A stretch of 64,000 bases of DNA from Dichelobacter nodosus. Lineage in GTDB: Bacteria; Pseudomonadota; Gammaproteobacteria; Cardiobacteriales; Cardiobacteriaceae. A model generated the notes under the pieces. It did no database searches and was not told the origin of the DNA. It saw nothing but the letters and a program-made list of their open reading frames with translations. Shown here one piece after another: positions 26,352 through 35,410 of this stretch (its first letter is position 1; each line of letters begins with the position of its first letter). The DNA is taken from the NCBI RefSeq assembly GCF_001263335.1, contig NZ_LGVW01000028.1, forward strand, positions 93,501 to 157,500, in the 5' to 3' direction. Both the position numbers and the translations under genes were made by a program.

Positions 26352-29300
26352 ATGGCTAAATTTTTTATCAACCGCCCAATTTTTGCTTGGGTTGTTGCCA
26401 TCTTCATTATGATTGCGGGACTTTTTTCTGCTACGCGGTTACCGATTGAACAGTATCCCAGCATTTCCGCGCCCACAATTAATATTTCTTTTGCTTATTT
26501 AGGCGCCAGTGCGCAAACCATTCAAGATTCCGTTATTTCGATTATCGAAGAACAAATGAACGCCATTGAAGGCATCGATTATATGGAATCAAAAGCCTAT
26601 TCCAATGGACACGGCGCCATTACGATTACCTTCCATTCCGGTATTGATGCGGATTTGGCGCAAGTAAACGTACAAAATAAACTTTCCCAAGTTGAATCAC
26701 GTTTACCGCAATCCGTGCGCAATATGGGGATTATGATTTCCCAAGCCAGTGATAACTTTTTACTGCTCACCGCGCTTTACGCTGAAGATAATGCACGACA
26801 AGATATTGGCGAAATTTCCGATTACGCCGTGCAAGTCATTAAACCCGAATTGCAACGCGTCAGCGGCGTTGGTGAAGTGCAAATTTTTGGTTCCGAACGC
26901 GCGATGCGGATTTGGGTTGACCCGCAAAAACTCAAAAGTTACAACTTATCTTTTGCCGACGTACAACAAGCCATCGCTTCACAAAATATACAAATTACCG
27001 CCGGTACTTTGGGCGATACGCCAAACGTATTAGGGCAACAATATAGCGCCAGTATCCATATTCAAGGATTACTCGGCAGCGTGGAAGAATTTGAAAAAAT
27101 CGTCATCAAATACGATTTCAATGGCGCAACCGTGCAACTAAAAGATGTGGCAGTAGTTGAACTCGGTAAACAAACTTATGCTTTTAATACGCGTTTAAAT
27201 GGAAAACCCGCCATTGGGATCGGCGTGCGTTTGTCTTCAACGGGTAACGCCGTTGCCGCTGCCAAAGAAATCCGCACCAAAATGGAATCGTTATCGCATT
27301 ATTTTCCAGAAGGCGTTTCTTGGGATATTCCTTATGATACCTCCACATTTATCAAAATTTCCTTGGGAAAAGTGCTTCATACTTTAGCGGAAGCCATTTT
27401 ATTGGTGTTTATTGTGATGTATTTGTTTTTGCAAAACATTCGCTACACCATTATCCCCACGATTGTGGTGCCAATTTCGCTTTTAGGCGCGCTCGCGCTG
27501 ATGTATCCCATGGGATTATCGATCAACGTATTAACGATGTTTGCCATGGTTTTGGTCATTGGGATTGTGGTTGACGATGCGATTGTGGTGGTTGAAAACG
27601 TGGAGCGCCTCATCGTCACGGAACAATTAACGCCTTATCAAGCCGCGCAAAAAAGTATGCAACAAATCACCAACGCGGTTATCGGCATTACTTTGGTTTT
27701 AATTTCCGTATTTATTCCGATGGCATTTTTATCGGGCGCAACCGGTGCCATTTATCGCCAATTTTCTTTGGTGATGGCAGCTTCCATCGGTTTTTCGGCG
27801 TTTTTAGCTTTATCATTAACGCCAGCTTTATGCGCCACGATTTTAAAACCAGCGCGTCATCACGCGAACAAAACGGGCTTTTTTGCCGGTTTTAACCGCA
27901 TCATTAAAACGATTACCCGTCTTTACCAAGAAACCGTTGGCAGATTGATTCGCTTGAGTTATGCGATGATGGCGGTTTTCTTCGGACTGGTACTACTTTC
28001 TGTATTTATTTTTACGCGCATTCCAACTTCTTTCTTGCCGGTTGAAGACCAAGGAACCGTGATAACAACATATCAATTACCCGCCGGCGCCACTTTAGAA
28101 CGCACCAAACACATGATCGAAAAAGCCGAAGACATCGTGTTAAACAACAAAGATCTGGTCAAAAGTATGACGACGGTAATCGGTTTTAGTTTCAGCGGTC
28201 AGGGACAAAACATGGCGTTCAGCTTTATTTCGTTAAATGATTGGTCGCAACGCCGCGGAAAAGGACAAGATTCCATTTCCTTCACCCGCCGTTTAAATGG
28301 CATGTTGCAATCGATCAATGAAGCTTTTATTTTTGCACTCACGCCGCCGGCAATTCCCAGCTTGGGCGTTTCGTCCGGATTTTCGTTATATTTACAAGAC
28401 CGCAATAATCAAGGACACGAAGCATTGCTTGCCGCGCGCAATCAATTAATCGGCATGGCGCGCCAAAGTAAAATCCTCACCAGCGTTCGTCCCAGCGGTT
28501 TGGAAGACGCAACGCAATTGCAAATCGATATTGATCGTAACGCTGCTTTTGCGCAAAAAGTGCCGTTAACCTCAATTGCGCATACTTTGGGAAACGCGTT
28601 GGGTTCTAACTACCTCAATGATTTCCCTAATAAAGGACGCATGCAACGCGTTTACGTCATGGCGCAAGCAAATGCACGCATGCAGCCGGAAGACGTATTA
28701 AATCTCACCGTTGCCAATTTAAGAGGAGAATTGGTGCCAATTTCTTCTTTAGCCAACGTGAAATGGATTAAAGGCTCGGAACAAGTAACCCGTTATAACG
28801 GTTATACCGCGATGGCAGTGGAAGGCGCGGCGGTGCCCGGTCATTCCACGGGGGAAGCGATGGCAGAAATTAGCCGTTTAGCCGCACAATTGCCCGATGG
28901 TTTCGCCGTTGAGTGGACGGGACAATCTTTGGAAGAAATCCGTTCCGGACATTCCGAATACTATATTTATGCGTTTTCAGCTTTAGCGGTATTTTTGTGT
29001 TTGGCGGCTTTATATGAAAGCTGGTCAATTCCGTTTGCCGTGTTATTAGTGGTGCCGTTGGGTATTTTCGGCGTTACCATGGGTAACTTTTTCCGCGGTT
29101 ACGAAAACGATATTTACTTTAAAATCGGTATGATTACCGTGATGGGACTTTCTGCTAAAAACGCCATTTTGATCATTGAATTCGCTAAAGAATTACAAGA
29201 TGACGGCATGAGCAAAGTGCGCGCGGCGATGTCGGCGGCTGCTTTACGGTTTCGTCCGATCATTATGACTTCATTGGCGTTTATCGCTGGTGTTGTGCCG

Positions 29301-29492
29301 TTATATTTTGCCAGCGGCGCCAGTTCTTCTAGCCAACGCGCCATCGGTACCAGCGTTTTATGGGGCATGTTAATTGGCACTATTTTGTCAATATTTTTTG
29401 TTCCCATTTATTACGTCGTCATTCGTAAAATTTTCTCTGGCAAAAAACGAAATACCGATGCCGAATCCTCACTCACTCATCAGCAAGGTTAA
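26352..29492 (+). CDS. RND efflux inner-membrane pump (AcrB/MexB/MtrD family)
   Basis: Proton-driven multidrug exporter of the HAE1 type, 1046 residues. The N-terminus MAKFFINRPIFAWVVAI is typical. Twelve membrane helices (a first, a block around 335-500, a second single helix near 530, and a block around 865-1030) and two large periplasmic loops are visible. The proton-relay Asp pair is in GIVVDDAIVVVENV (about residues 405-408), and the Lys partner is in MGLSAKNAILIIEFAKE. It should form a trimer with the adaptor and outer-membrane protein. It starts 25 bp after the adaptor with AAGGGAG. Confidence 0.96.
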   Translation: MAKFFINRPIFAWVVAIFIMIAGLFSATRLPIEQYPSISAPTINISFAYLGASAQTIQDSVISIIEEQMNAIEGIDYMESKAYSNGHGAITITFHSGIDADLAQVNVQNKLSQVESRLPQSVRNMGIMISQASDNFLLLTALYAEDNARQDIGEISDYAVQVIKPELQRVSGVGEVQIFGSERAMRIWVDPQKLKSYNLSFADVQQAIASQNIQITAGTLGDTPNVLGQQYSASIHIQGLLGSVEEFEKIVIKYDFNGATVQLKDVAVVELGKQTYAFNTRLNGKPAIGIGVRLSSTGNAVAAAKEIRTKMESLSHYFPEGVSWDIPYDTSTFIKISLGKVLHTLAEAILLVFIVMYLFLQNIRYTIIPTIVVPISLLGALALMYPMGLSINVLTMFAMVLVIGIVVDDAIVVVENVERLIVTEQLTPYQAAQKSMQQITNAVIGITLVLISVFIPMAFLSGATGAIYRQFSLVMAASIGFSAFLALSLTPALCATILKPARHHANKTGFFAGFNRIIKTITRLYQETVGRLIRLSYAMMAVFFGLVLLSVFIFTRIPTSFLPVEDQGTVITTYQLPAGATLERTKHMIEKAEDIVLNNKDLVKSMTTVIGFSFSGQGQNMAFSFISLNDWSQRRGKGQDSISFTRRLNGMLQSINEAFIFALTPPAIPSLGVSSGFSLYLQDRNNQGHEALLAARNQLIGMARQSKILTSVRPSGLEDATQLQIDIDRNAAFAQKVPLTSIAHTLGNALGSNYLNDFPNKGRMQRVYVMAQANARMQPEDVLNLTVANLRGELVPISSLANVKWIKGSEQVTRYNGYTAMAVEGAAVPGHSTGEAMAEISRLAAQLPDGFAVEWTGQSLEEIRSGHSEYYIYAFSALAVFLCLAALYESWSIPFAVLLVVPLGIFGVTMGNFFRGYENDIYFKIGMITVMGLSAKNAILIIEFAKELQDDGMSKVRAAMSAAALRFRPIIMTSLAFIAGVVPLYFASGASSSSQRAIGTSVLWGMLIGTILSIFFVPIYYVVIRKIFSGKKRNTDAESSLTHQQG

Positions 29493-29496
29493 TTCC

Positions 29497-30900
29497 ATGA
29501 AAAAACCAGTTTATAGTCTTTCTTTGGCGGTATTCCTTGCCGCCTGCTCCTTTGTTCCTGATTACGAACAGCCGACCGTGGCTTTAGAGCAACAGTGGAT
29601 AAAAACCGCGCTCGATGAACAAACCACTGCCACCGCCTCGGATTTAGGTTGGCGCGAATATTTTCGCGATCCGCAGCTGCAAACGTTAATCGCCGCGGCA
29701 TTGCAACATAACCACGATTTAAAACAAGCCGCATTAACGGTTGAACGCGCTGCCGCTCAATACGGTATCGCAGAAAAAAATGAGCTGCCCGTAATTGCGC
29801 TTAATTCGGAAGTCAACCGCGCTGGAAATGTGCGCGGCGCGGAAACGAATTACCGCGTGGGCGTGGGATTTAGTAATTTTGAACTGGATTTTTTTGGACG
29901 CGTCCGCGCGATGACAACGGCAGCGTTAAATCATTATTTACAAACGCGAGAAGCGCGTGACAGCGCGCAATTAGCCGTTATCCAAGGCGTTGCTAAAACG
30001 TATTACGCCGCGCGTATCAATCAAGCTTTGATGGATCTGTCAAAACAAGTAGTTCAATCGCGGCAAAAATCCGCTGAATTAGCGCGTTTGCAATATCAAG
30101 CTGGCGTGATTAATGAAACGATTTTGCACGGTTACGAAAGCGCCATTGCCGCCGCCGAAGCTAATTATCATGGTTATCGTCGCAGCTACCAGCAAGCGTT
30201 AAACGGATTAAGCAGTTTGGTGGGTATGCCGTATCAACAATTAAACGTGCCAGCAGCCGGCGGATTAGATCAGGCATTTTCTGCATTAACTGTGCCCGCT
30301 GGACTGCCGTCTGCTTTATTGGAAAAACGTCCCGATGTGCGCGCGGCGGAATACGCTTTAAAAGCAGCAAATGCTAATATCGGCGCGGCGCGGGCGGCAT
30401 TATTTCCCAAAATCAGTTTGACCGGTTCTTTGGGTTATTTGTCTACGGAATTGGATCATTTATTAGATGAACCGCATCGCGCGTGGTCGATAACGCCTGC
30501 CGTGATGTTGCCGATTTTTGATCGGGGTTTATTAAATGCGCAGGTGAAAGTTAGTGAATTGAATCAAAAAATCGTTGTTGAAGAGTATCAAAAAACGCTA
30601 CAAACCGCTTTTCAAGAAATCGCTGATATTTTAATCGCCCGCGAAACTTATGCCGAACAATATCAAGCCGCGCAAAAAGCCGCGACGGCGCAAAACGAAG
30701 TATTGCGTCTAGAAAAATTGCGTTTTAATACGGGCGTGAGCGACGGCTTGGCTTTGCTTGAAGCTGAACGCAACAGTTTCCAAACGCAGGAACGCGTTTT
30801 ACAAGTACAATTAGGATTGCTAACCAATTTGGTAAGTTTTTACACTGCGATGGGCGGTGGATTGCAGGAATACGGCGCGCAATTACCTGATATTAAATAA
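29497..30900 (+). CDS. RND efflux outer-membrane factor (OprM/MtrE/NodT family)
   Basis: Outer-membrane lipoprotein channel of 467 residues in the TolC superfamily. It has a lipobox LAAC (Cys17), then two tandem OEP repeats (about 60-250 and 275-455). Family phrases include WREYFRDPQLQTLI, LEKRPDVRAAEYALKAANANIGAARAALFPKISLTGSLG and RLEKLRFNTGVSDGLALLEAERN. I use the MKKPVY start 4 bp after the pump gene. A longer frame running back into the pump gene is spurious. It is last in the operon, with a terminator downstream. Confidence 0.94.
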   Translation: MKKPVYSLSLAVFLAACSFVPDYEQPTVALEQQWIKTALDEQTTATASDLGWREYFRDPQLQTLIAAALQHNHDLKQAALTVERAAAQYGIAEKNELPVIALNSEVNRAGNVRGAETNYRVGVGFSNFELDFFGRVRAMTTAALNHYLQTREARDSAQLAVIQGVAKTYYAARINQALMDLSKQVVQSRQKSAELARLQYQAGVINETILHGYESAIAAAEANYHGYRRSYQQALNGLSSLVGMPYQQLNVPAAGGLDQAFSALTVPAGLPSALLEKRPDVRAAEYALKAANANIGAARAALFPKISLTGSLGYLSTELDHLLDEPHRAWSITPAVMLPIFDRGLLNAQVKVSELNQKIVVEEYQKTLQTAFQEIADILIARETYAEQYQAAQKAATAQNEVLRLEKLRFNTGVSDGLALLEAERNSFQTQERVLQVQLGLLTNLVSFYTAMGGGLQEYGAQLPDIK

Positions 30901-30911
30901 TAAAATGCAAA

Positions 30912-30942
30912 TAAAACCCGCTTTTTAAGCGGGTTTTTTCAT
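30912..30942 (+). terminator. Terminator of the efflux operon
   Basis: Stem AAACCCGCTT/AAGCGGGTTT with a short loop, then a T run. Confidence 0.88.
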
Positions 30943-31063
30943 TGAACAAAACAATTTTATTTCGGCGTAAATTTTTCGTGTTCTTATGACTATTGAAAAT
31001 ATTATATGCAAAAAAATCAAACGAATAACGCAATCGTAAATAATGCCGCGCGTATTAAATACG

Positions 31064-31105
31064 CAAAAAAAAATGCGTATGTTCATCATGATGCTGAACG
31101 TACGC
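31064..31105 (-). terminator. Terminator of tRNA-Leu
   Basis: On the minus strand, an 11-bp stem with one mismatch (31095-31105 with 31075-31085) and a 9-nt loop, followed by a run of T (31065-31073). Confidence 0.75.
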
Positions 31106-31139
31106 GACATAAGACAAATGATAGAAAATAGAAACGAGG

Positions 31140-31226
31140 TGGTGCCCGGAGCCGGAGTCGAACCGGCACGGTATTGCTACCGAGGGATTTTAAGTCCCTT
31201 GCGTCTACCTATTCCGCCACCTGGGC
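31140..31226 (-). tRNA. tRNA-Leu(UAA)
   Basis: The sequence starts GCCCAGGTGGCGGAATAGG and ends GCCGGCTCCGGGCACCA-like, with CCA encoded at 31140-31142. The anticodon loop CTTAAAA gives UAA. The long variable arm (CGGTAGCAATACCG) is typical of tRNA-Leu. It has its own promoter and terminator. Confidence 0.97.
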
Positions 31227-31240
31227 AATTGAGGAAGCAG

Positions 31241-31269
31241 ATGATACCGATCGACTTTGCTTTCGTCAA
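31241..31269 (-). promoter_or_regulatory. tRNA-Leu promoter
   Basis: On the minus strand, TTGACG (31264-31269), a 17-bp spacer and TATCAT (31241-31246), one mismatch from consensus in each box, placed about 15 bp before the tRNA. Confidence 0.8.
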
Positions 31270-31281
31270 GCATTTTCCGAT

Positions 31282-32163
31282 TTATTTTTCACCCAATTTC
31301 TGCCACTGAACATAATTGCCTGCATAATCATCATCTAGTTGTTTGAGTATTTTCAAAATTTCGGCGTAATACGGTGCGCGCGGATCAATTTCATGGCGGT
31401 GATACAACATAAAATCGCTTAAAGCGTGTTGCGTTTGCTGGGTTTTACTTAACGATTTTTCGCCCAAAACTTGCTCTGCCAACCGCAATTTTAATTGCAG
31501 GATTAAATCCTGCGGCGATGACGTTCCCATTCCCTGATCCGCCGCTAATGCTTTTAATCGCTGCATTTCATCGCGCATTTTGCCTTGTTCTGGATCCAAA
31601 TCTTCGTTAATCCATTTATTTGCCACAAATAATATATCCCCCAATTTCCCCAAATAATCTGATGCCTCCGCCTCATTTTTTGAACCTTGTGCTAATTGCC
31701 CCTGAAAAGACGCTAAAAAATCCTGCATTTGCGCCGGCGTTGCTTCGGTTAAATTTGTTTTGGGATATTTTTTCTGCCACGCCGCTAAATTGTTATCCCA
31801 CAAACGCGCCCAACGTTGCCATTGTTCCTTTTCCGCGGCATCTGCGGCATTATTCAGCGCCATATTTTCCCGAAAACGCAATAATTCCTGCACGATTTGC
31901 TGCGTATTGCCCTGATTAATTGCTTTTTTCACCTGATTGGGCAATTGCTGCGAATGGGCTAATAACATTTTTACCTGTTCAACAGTTTTGGGATCCAAAG
32001 GTTCGGCGGCGCGGTGTTCTTGTTGCGCCCGCACTTTTTCTGCGCCATCATGCGCGCCCACCAAAACATCTAATAACTGCGCCAGCGTTGTGGTATTTGA
32101 TTCTTCCGCCGGCAAATAAAGAGAAAATAATGCCGCAAAAATCATTAAAAAATACTTTTTCAT
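31282..32163 (-). CDS. Uncharacterised secreted protein
   Basis: A 293-residue protein I do not recognise. It has a clear signal peptide (MKKYFLMIFAALFSLYLPAEE). The mature part is almost all helical, rich in Gln, Lys, Glu and Leu, with no Cys and no obvious catalytic motif. It could be a periplasmic helical scaffold. Its ATG overlaps the stop of the preceding 133-residue gene by 4 bp, so it is third in a cluster led by a cysteine desulfurase gene. It ends 12 bp before the -35 of the tRNA-Leu promoter. Confidence 0.75.
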   Translation of the reverse strand: MKKYFLMIFAALFSLYLPAEESNTTTLAQLLDVLVGAHDGAEKVRAQQEHRAAEPLDPKTVEQVKMLLAHSQQLPNQVKKAINQGNTQQIVQELLRFRENMALNNAADAAEKEQWQRWARLWDNNLAAWQKKYPKTNLTEATPAQMQDFLASFQGQLAQGSKNEAEASDYLGKLGDILFVANKWINEDLDPEQGKMRDEMQRLKALAADQGMGTSSPQDLILQLKLRLAEQVLGEKSLSKTQQTQHALSDFMLYHRHEIDPRAPYYAEILKILKQLDDDYAGNYVQWQKLGEK

Positions 32164-32561
32164 ACTTTTTCCTCATCAAAAATACGTTTACGCGCCGCAA
32201 TCAAAGCAAAATCCGCATGATCAGAATAATGCTCACACAATTGCGCCAATAATGCTGCGGCTTTTTCATGCTCTGAAAACGCGTTTTCCAAAATATCCAC
32301 CACCAATAAATAATTTTTTACCACATCAGCGTGTTGAGGATAACGTTGCGCAAAACCATGCACCAATTCCAAAGCTAGCGTGGCTTGATTTTCTTCAACT
32401 GCCTGTTTTGCCAAAGGATAAATCCAATCCGGCGATAATTCAGATGATGGATTTTTTTGATAAATGCGTAATGCCGTCGCAAAATCCTGCGCGGCTACAG
32501 CCGTTTTTAAAGTTAACGACGCTGATTTTGCCGATGATTTATGTTGATCAAAAACCGACAT
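32160..32561 (-). CDS. Small TPR-like helical protein
   Basis: A cytoplasmic protein of 133 residues without signal peptide or membrane segment. The helix pairs (AAQDFATALRIYQKNPSSEL, ENQATLALELVHGFAQRYPQ, EHEKAAALLAQLCEHYSDHA) have the spacing and small/large residue pattern of tetratricopeptide repeats, suggesting a protein-binding role. It lies directly after the cysteine desulfurase gene (1 bp apart) and is coupled to the secreted protein gene. I cannot name a family. Confidence 0.65.
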   Translation of the reverse strand: MSVFDQHKSSAKSASLTLKTAVAAQDFATALRIYQKNPSSELSPDWIYPLAKQAVEENQATLALELVHGFAQRYPQHADVVKNYLLVVDILENAFSEHEKAAALLAQLCEHYSDHADFALIAARKRIFDEEKV

Positions 32562-33710
32562 TTATCCTCCCCGCGACAAACGTTGCAATAAATCAATCAA
32601 CCGCGCCAATTCCCAATTTTGCGTAATATGCGACAAACTCACACGCAGAGAACGCGCCGCCGCGTCTTTTTTGCCCATCGCCTGCAAAACATGCGACGCT
32701 TCACCGCGTGCCGATTGACACGCCGAACCCGCCGATAACGCAATTTTGGCATCAGATGCTGCCGCGAGCACCTGTTCGGCAGGCAAACCGCTATCAATGT
32801 TTAAAATGTGCGGCGTATGAATTTCTGGGTCAAGCGGCACATTTAAATGCATGGATAAAGGTAACGCCGCTTGCAAAGTTTGCGCGTGTTGTAAAACAAT
32901 CGTCCGCCGATTTGTTAAATCGTGCTGCACTTTAACCGCCGCCGCGCAAAAAGCCATAATTAAACCTGACGGCAAAGTGCCAGAACGTAAACCGCGTTCT
33001 TGACCACCGCCGTGCATTTGTGCCTGCAAACGCATTTTGGGGAAATGACGCACAAACAACGCGCCCACGCCTTTCGGCGCGTAACATTTATGCCCCGAAA
33101 AACTGATTAAATCCGCGTCCCAATCGCGCGCATTCACCGCAATTTTGCCCAACGCCTGCGCCGCATCAACATGAAATTTGCCGCCGGCAGCGTGCACACA
33201 ATCAGCAATTTGACGCAGCGGTTGCAAAACGCCCGTTTCATTATTGACTGCCATAACGCTTACTAACGTTGCCGGCTGTTGCAGCGCATTTTTTAAAACA
33301 TCAAGCGACAATAAACCGCGTTCATCAACTGGCAAAACGTCCACTTTCACGCCGCTCCGCGCCAATTCTGATAACGGATCCAAAATAGCTTTATGTTCGG
33401 TTTGCACGGTAATAATGCGTGGATTTTTGCAGCCGTGATAACCAACTGCACCTTTTAGCGCCAAATTATCGGCTTCGGTGGCGCCGCTGGTGAAAATAAT
33501 TTCTGCGGGATCGGCAGCAATTGCGGCGGCAAAATCCGCGCGCGCCGTGGCAATTTGTTCGGCTTGAGCGCGTCCTAAAGCATGCGCTGAACCGCTGTTA
33601 GCAAAATCGTGTAATAAATGATGATAATAATGGGAGACGATTTCAGCATCAGGCGGCGTTGAGGCGCTGTAATCAAAATAAGCCCACGTGTCGCCGTGTT
33701 CTTGCTTCAT
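32562..33710 (-). CDS. Cysteine desulfurase, NifS/IscS-like class I
   Basis: PLP enzyme of 382 residues that takes sulfur from cysteine for Fe-S clusters or tRNA thiolation. It has the aminotransferase class V fold, with HVDAAQALGKI (cofactor-pocket Asp/Gln), SFSGHKCYAPKGVGALFVR (PLP Lys about residue 207) and the flexible loop SACQSARGEAS bearing the persulfide Cys. The loop has the class I pattern. No iscU, iscR or thiI lies beside it, so this is not a standard isc operon. It heads a three-gene unit with two uncharacterised genes. Confidence 0.87.
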   Translation of the reverse strand: MKQEHGDTWAYFDYSASTPPDAEIVSHYYHHLLHDFANSGSAHALGRAQAEQIATARADFAAAIAADPAEIIFTSGATEADNLALKGAVGYHGCKNPRIITVQTEHKAILDPLSELARSGVKVDVLPVDERGLLSLDVLKNALQQPATLVSVMAVNNETGVLQPLRQIADCVHAAGGKFHVDAAQALGKIAVNARDWDADLISFSGHKCYAPKGVGALFVRHFPKMRLQAQMHGGGQERGLRSGTLPSGLIMAFCAAAVKVQHDLTNRRTIVLQHAQTLQAALPLSMHLNVPLDPEIHTPHILNIDSGLPAEQVLAAASDAKIALSAGSACQSARGEASHVLQAMGKKDAAARSLRVSLSHITQNWELARLIDLLQRLSRGG

Positions 33711-33775
33711 GGTGATTTCCTTTACAAGGCAATAAGCGCTTCATTGTAACGCGATTTTTTGAGCGCACCGATAAA

Positions 33776-33806
33776 AAAATTGGAAGGTGTAACCCTTCCA
33801 ATTGCT
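33776..33806 (-). terminator. gcvT terminator
   Basis: Stem AATTGGAAGG/CCTTCCAATT with a TGTAA-type loop. On the minus strand it is followed by TTTTTTT. Confidence 0.8.
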
Positions 33807-33827
33807 TCATAACGCGGATAAAACCGT

Positions 33828-34925
33828 CTACGATTTATAATCTTTTTTCACAAAAGGCAAGTCAACAATTTGCATTTTAATCGCTTTATTGCGCACCATC
33901 GCTACAAATTCCGTGCCAGTTGTTGCCAATTCGCTGTCAACATAACCCATAGCGACCGGCGCATCGAGCGTTGCTGCAAAACCGCCGCTGGTAATTTCGC
34001 CCACTTCTTTGTCGTTGTGGAAAATTTTTGTATGTTGACGCACGGGCAATTTGCCTTCAATCGAAAATCCAACCCGCCGACGAGCAACGCCGTTTTTAAT
34101 ATGTTGCGCGATAATTTCCGCGCCTGGATAACCGCCTTCGCGTTCTCCTTCGGGTTTGCGCACTTTTTGAATTGCCCAAGCAATTCCGGCTTCAATCGGC
34201 GTTGTAGTCGTATCAATATCATTGCCGTATAAACACAATCCCGCTTCCAACCGCAAAGAATCGCGCGCGCCTAATCCTGCAGGGTGAACGCGTGAATCAG
34301 AAAGCAAAGCATTCGCTAATGCCATTGCAATTTTGGCAGGAATCGAAATTTCAAAACCATCTTCACCGGTATAACCCGAACGGCTGACCCAGCAATCTTC
34401 TTCTAAAATTTTAAACATGCCGGCTTGCATGAATTTTAAATCTTTCACCGCAGGATTTAATACGGATAAAACGGCAGCAGATTTCGGACCTTGCAAAGCA
34501 ATCAACGCGCGGTCTTGCCACCATTGCATCGCATCGCCAAAAGTTTTTTGCAAAATTGCAAAATCGTGTTCTTTACGTGAAGCATTAACCACCAAATAAA
34601 AATCATCGGCGCGCCGCGTGACCATTAAATCGTCTTCAATCGTTCCTTGATCGTTTAACAATAAGGCATAACGTTGTTTACCAACCGGCAGCGAAAGAAA
34701 ATCCATCGGCATGATACGTTCCAATTTTTCGGCAACATCGGCGCCGCGGATTAAGATTTGCCCCATGTGTGATACATCAAATAAAGAAGCGTGGCTGCGC
34801 GTCCAGAGATGTTCTTTAATAATTCCTTCGCTGTATTGCACCGGCATTTCGTAGCCCGTGAATTCAACCATTTTCGCGCCTTTTGCACGATGCCATTCGG
34901 TGAGCGCTGTTTTCTGCAATGCCAT
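33828..34925 (-). CDS. gcvT: GcvT, aminomethyltransferase of the glycine cleavage system
   Basis: The T-protein, 365 residues, transfers the methylene group from the aminomethyl-lipoyl H-protein to tetrahydrofolate. It contains the folate-binding N-terminal region (LFDVSHMGQILIRGADVAEKLERIMP), the SRSGYTGEDGFEISIP motif, and GLGARDSLRLEAGLCLYGNDID, followed by the C-terminal barrel (GEITSGGFAATLDAPVAMGYV). AAGGAGTAAGAG precedes the ATG. gcvH and gcvP are not beside it, so the complex must be completed elsewhere. Confidence 0.95.
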   Translation of the reverse strand: MALQKTALTEWHRAKGAKMVEFTGYEMPVQYSEGIIKEHLWTRSHASLFDVSHMGQILIRGADVAEKLERIMPMDFLSLPVGKQRYALLLNDQGTIEDDLMVTRRADDFYLVVNASRKEHDFAILQKTFGDAMQWWQDRALIALQGPKSAAVLSVLNPAVKDLKFMQAGMFKILEEDCWVSRSGYTGEDGFEISIPAKIAMALANALLSDSRVHPAGLGARDSLRLEAGLCLYGNDIDTTTTPIEAGIAWAIQKVRKPEGEREGGYPGAEIIAQHIKNGVARRRVGFSIEGKLPVRQHTKIFHNDKEVGEITSGGFAATLDAPVAMGYVDSELATTGTEFVAMVRNKAIKMQIVDLPFVKKDYKS

Positions 34926-35074
34926 CTCTTACTCCTTGTTTGTTGCAAAGCCGTTAGCATAGCACCGAGATCGTTACCAAACAAACGTCTAACATCGTAA
35001 AAAAACAGGATAAACATGATGATAAAAAATCGTTACAAAAACCGTTAACGGCAGGGTTTTTCGCATAAAATTCG

Positions 35075-35103
35075 TTGTCAGCATGAAAAACAATCGCTAA
35101 AAT
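35075..35103 (+). promoter_or_regulatory. infA promoter
   Basis: TTGTCA (35075-35080), a 17-bp spacer and TAAAAT (35098-35103). Start of transcription near 35110, about 26 nt before the ATG. Confidence 0.7.
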
Positions 35104-35135
35104 AACCAAGGTTTTAACTCACAATATAGGAAAAT

Positions 35136-35354
35136 ATGTCTAAAGAAGAAAATATTGAATTAACGGGCACCGTCATTGAAACGCTCCCCAATACGATGTT
35201 TCGCGTCGAGCTGGAAAATGGTCACCAAATTAATGCGCACATTTCTGGCAGAATGCGCAAGCACTATATCCGCATTCTCACCGGCGATAAGGTTAAAGTT
35301 GAAATGACGCCCTACGATCTTTCTAAAGGACGTATTGTCTTCCGCGAAAAATAA
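35136..35354 (+). CDS. infA: Translation initiation factor IF-1
   Basis: S1/OB-fold protein of 72 residues that occupies the ribosomal A site during initiation. It carries the family sequence [20 protein letters not shown], the [19 protein letters not shown] stretch and the ending [14 protein letters not shown]. Length is exactly the family norm. TAGGAAAAT precedes the ATG. It is a single gene with its own promoter and terminator. Confidence 0.98.
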
Positions 35355-35375
35355 TGATCGCATTTTTGTTTGTTT

Positions 35376-35404
35376 TAACCCGCACGCAGCGGGTTTTTTA
35401 TTTT
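35376..35404 (+). terminator. infA terminator
   Basis: Stem AACCCGC/GCGGGTT with a short loop, then a T run. It may also act on the opposing ankyrin gene. Confidence 0.85.
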
Positions 35405-35410
35405 CCAAAA

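Noticed and set aside
29374..29496. Extension of the outer-membrane factor gene into the pump gene
   Set aside because: It overlaps the pump by 119 bp, has no ribosome binding site, and would destroy the lipoprotein signal at MKKPVY.
31050..31073. Palindrome GCGTATTAAATACGC next to an A run as a plus-strand terminator
   Set aside because: The A run is on the wrong side for plus-strand termination. The minus-strand hairpin at 31075-31105 explains the T run better.
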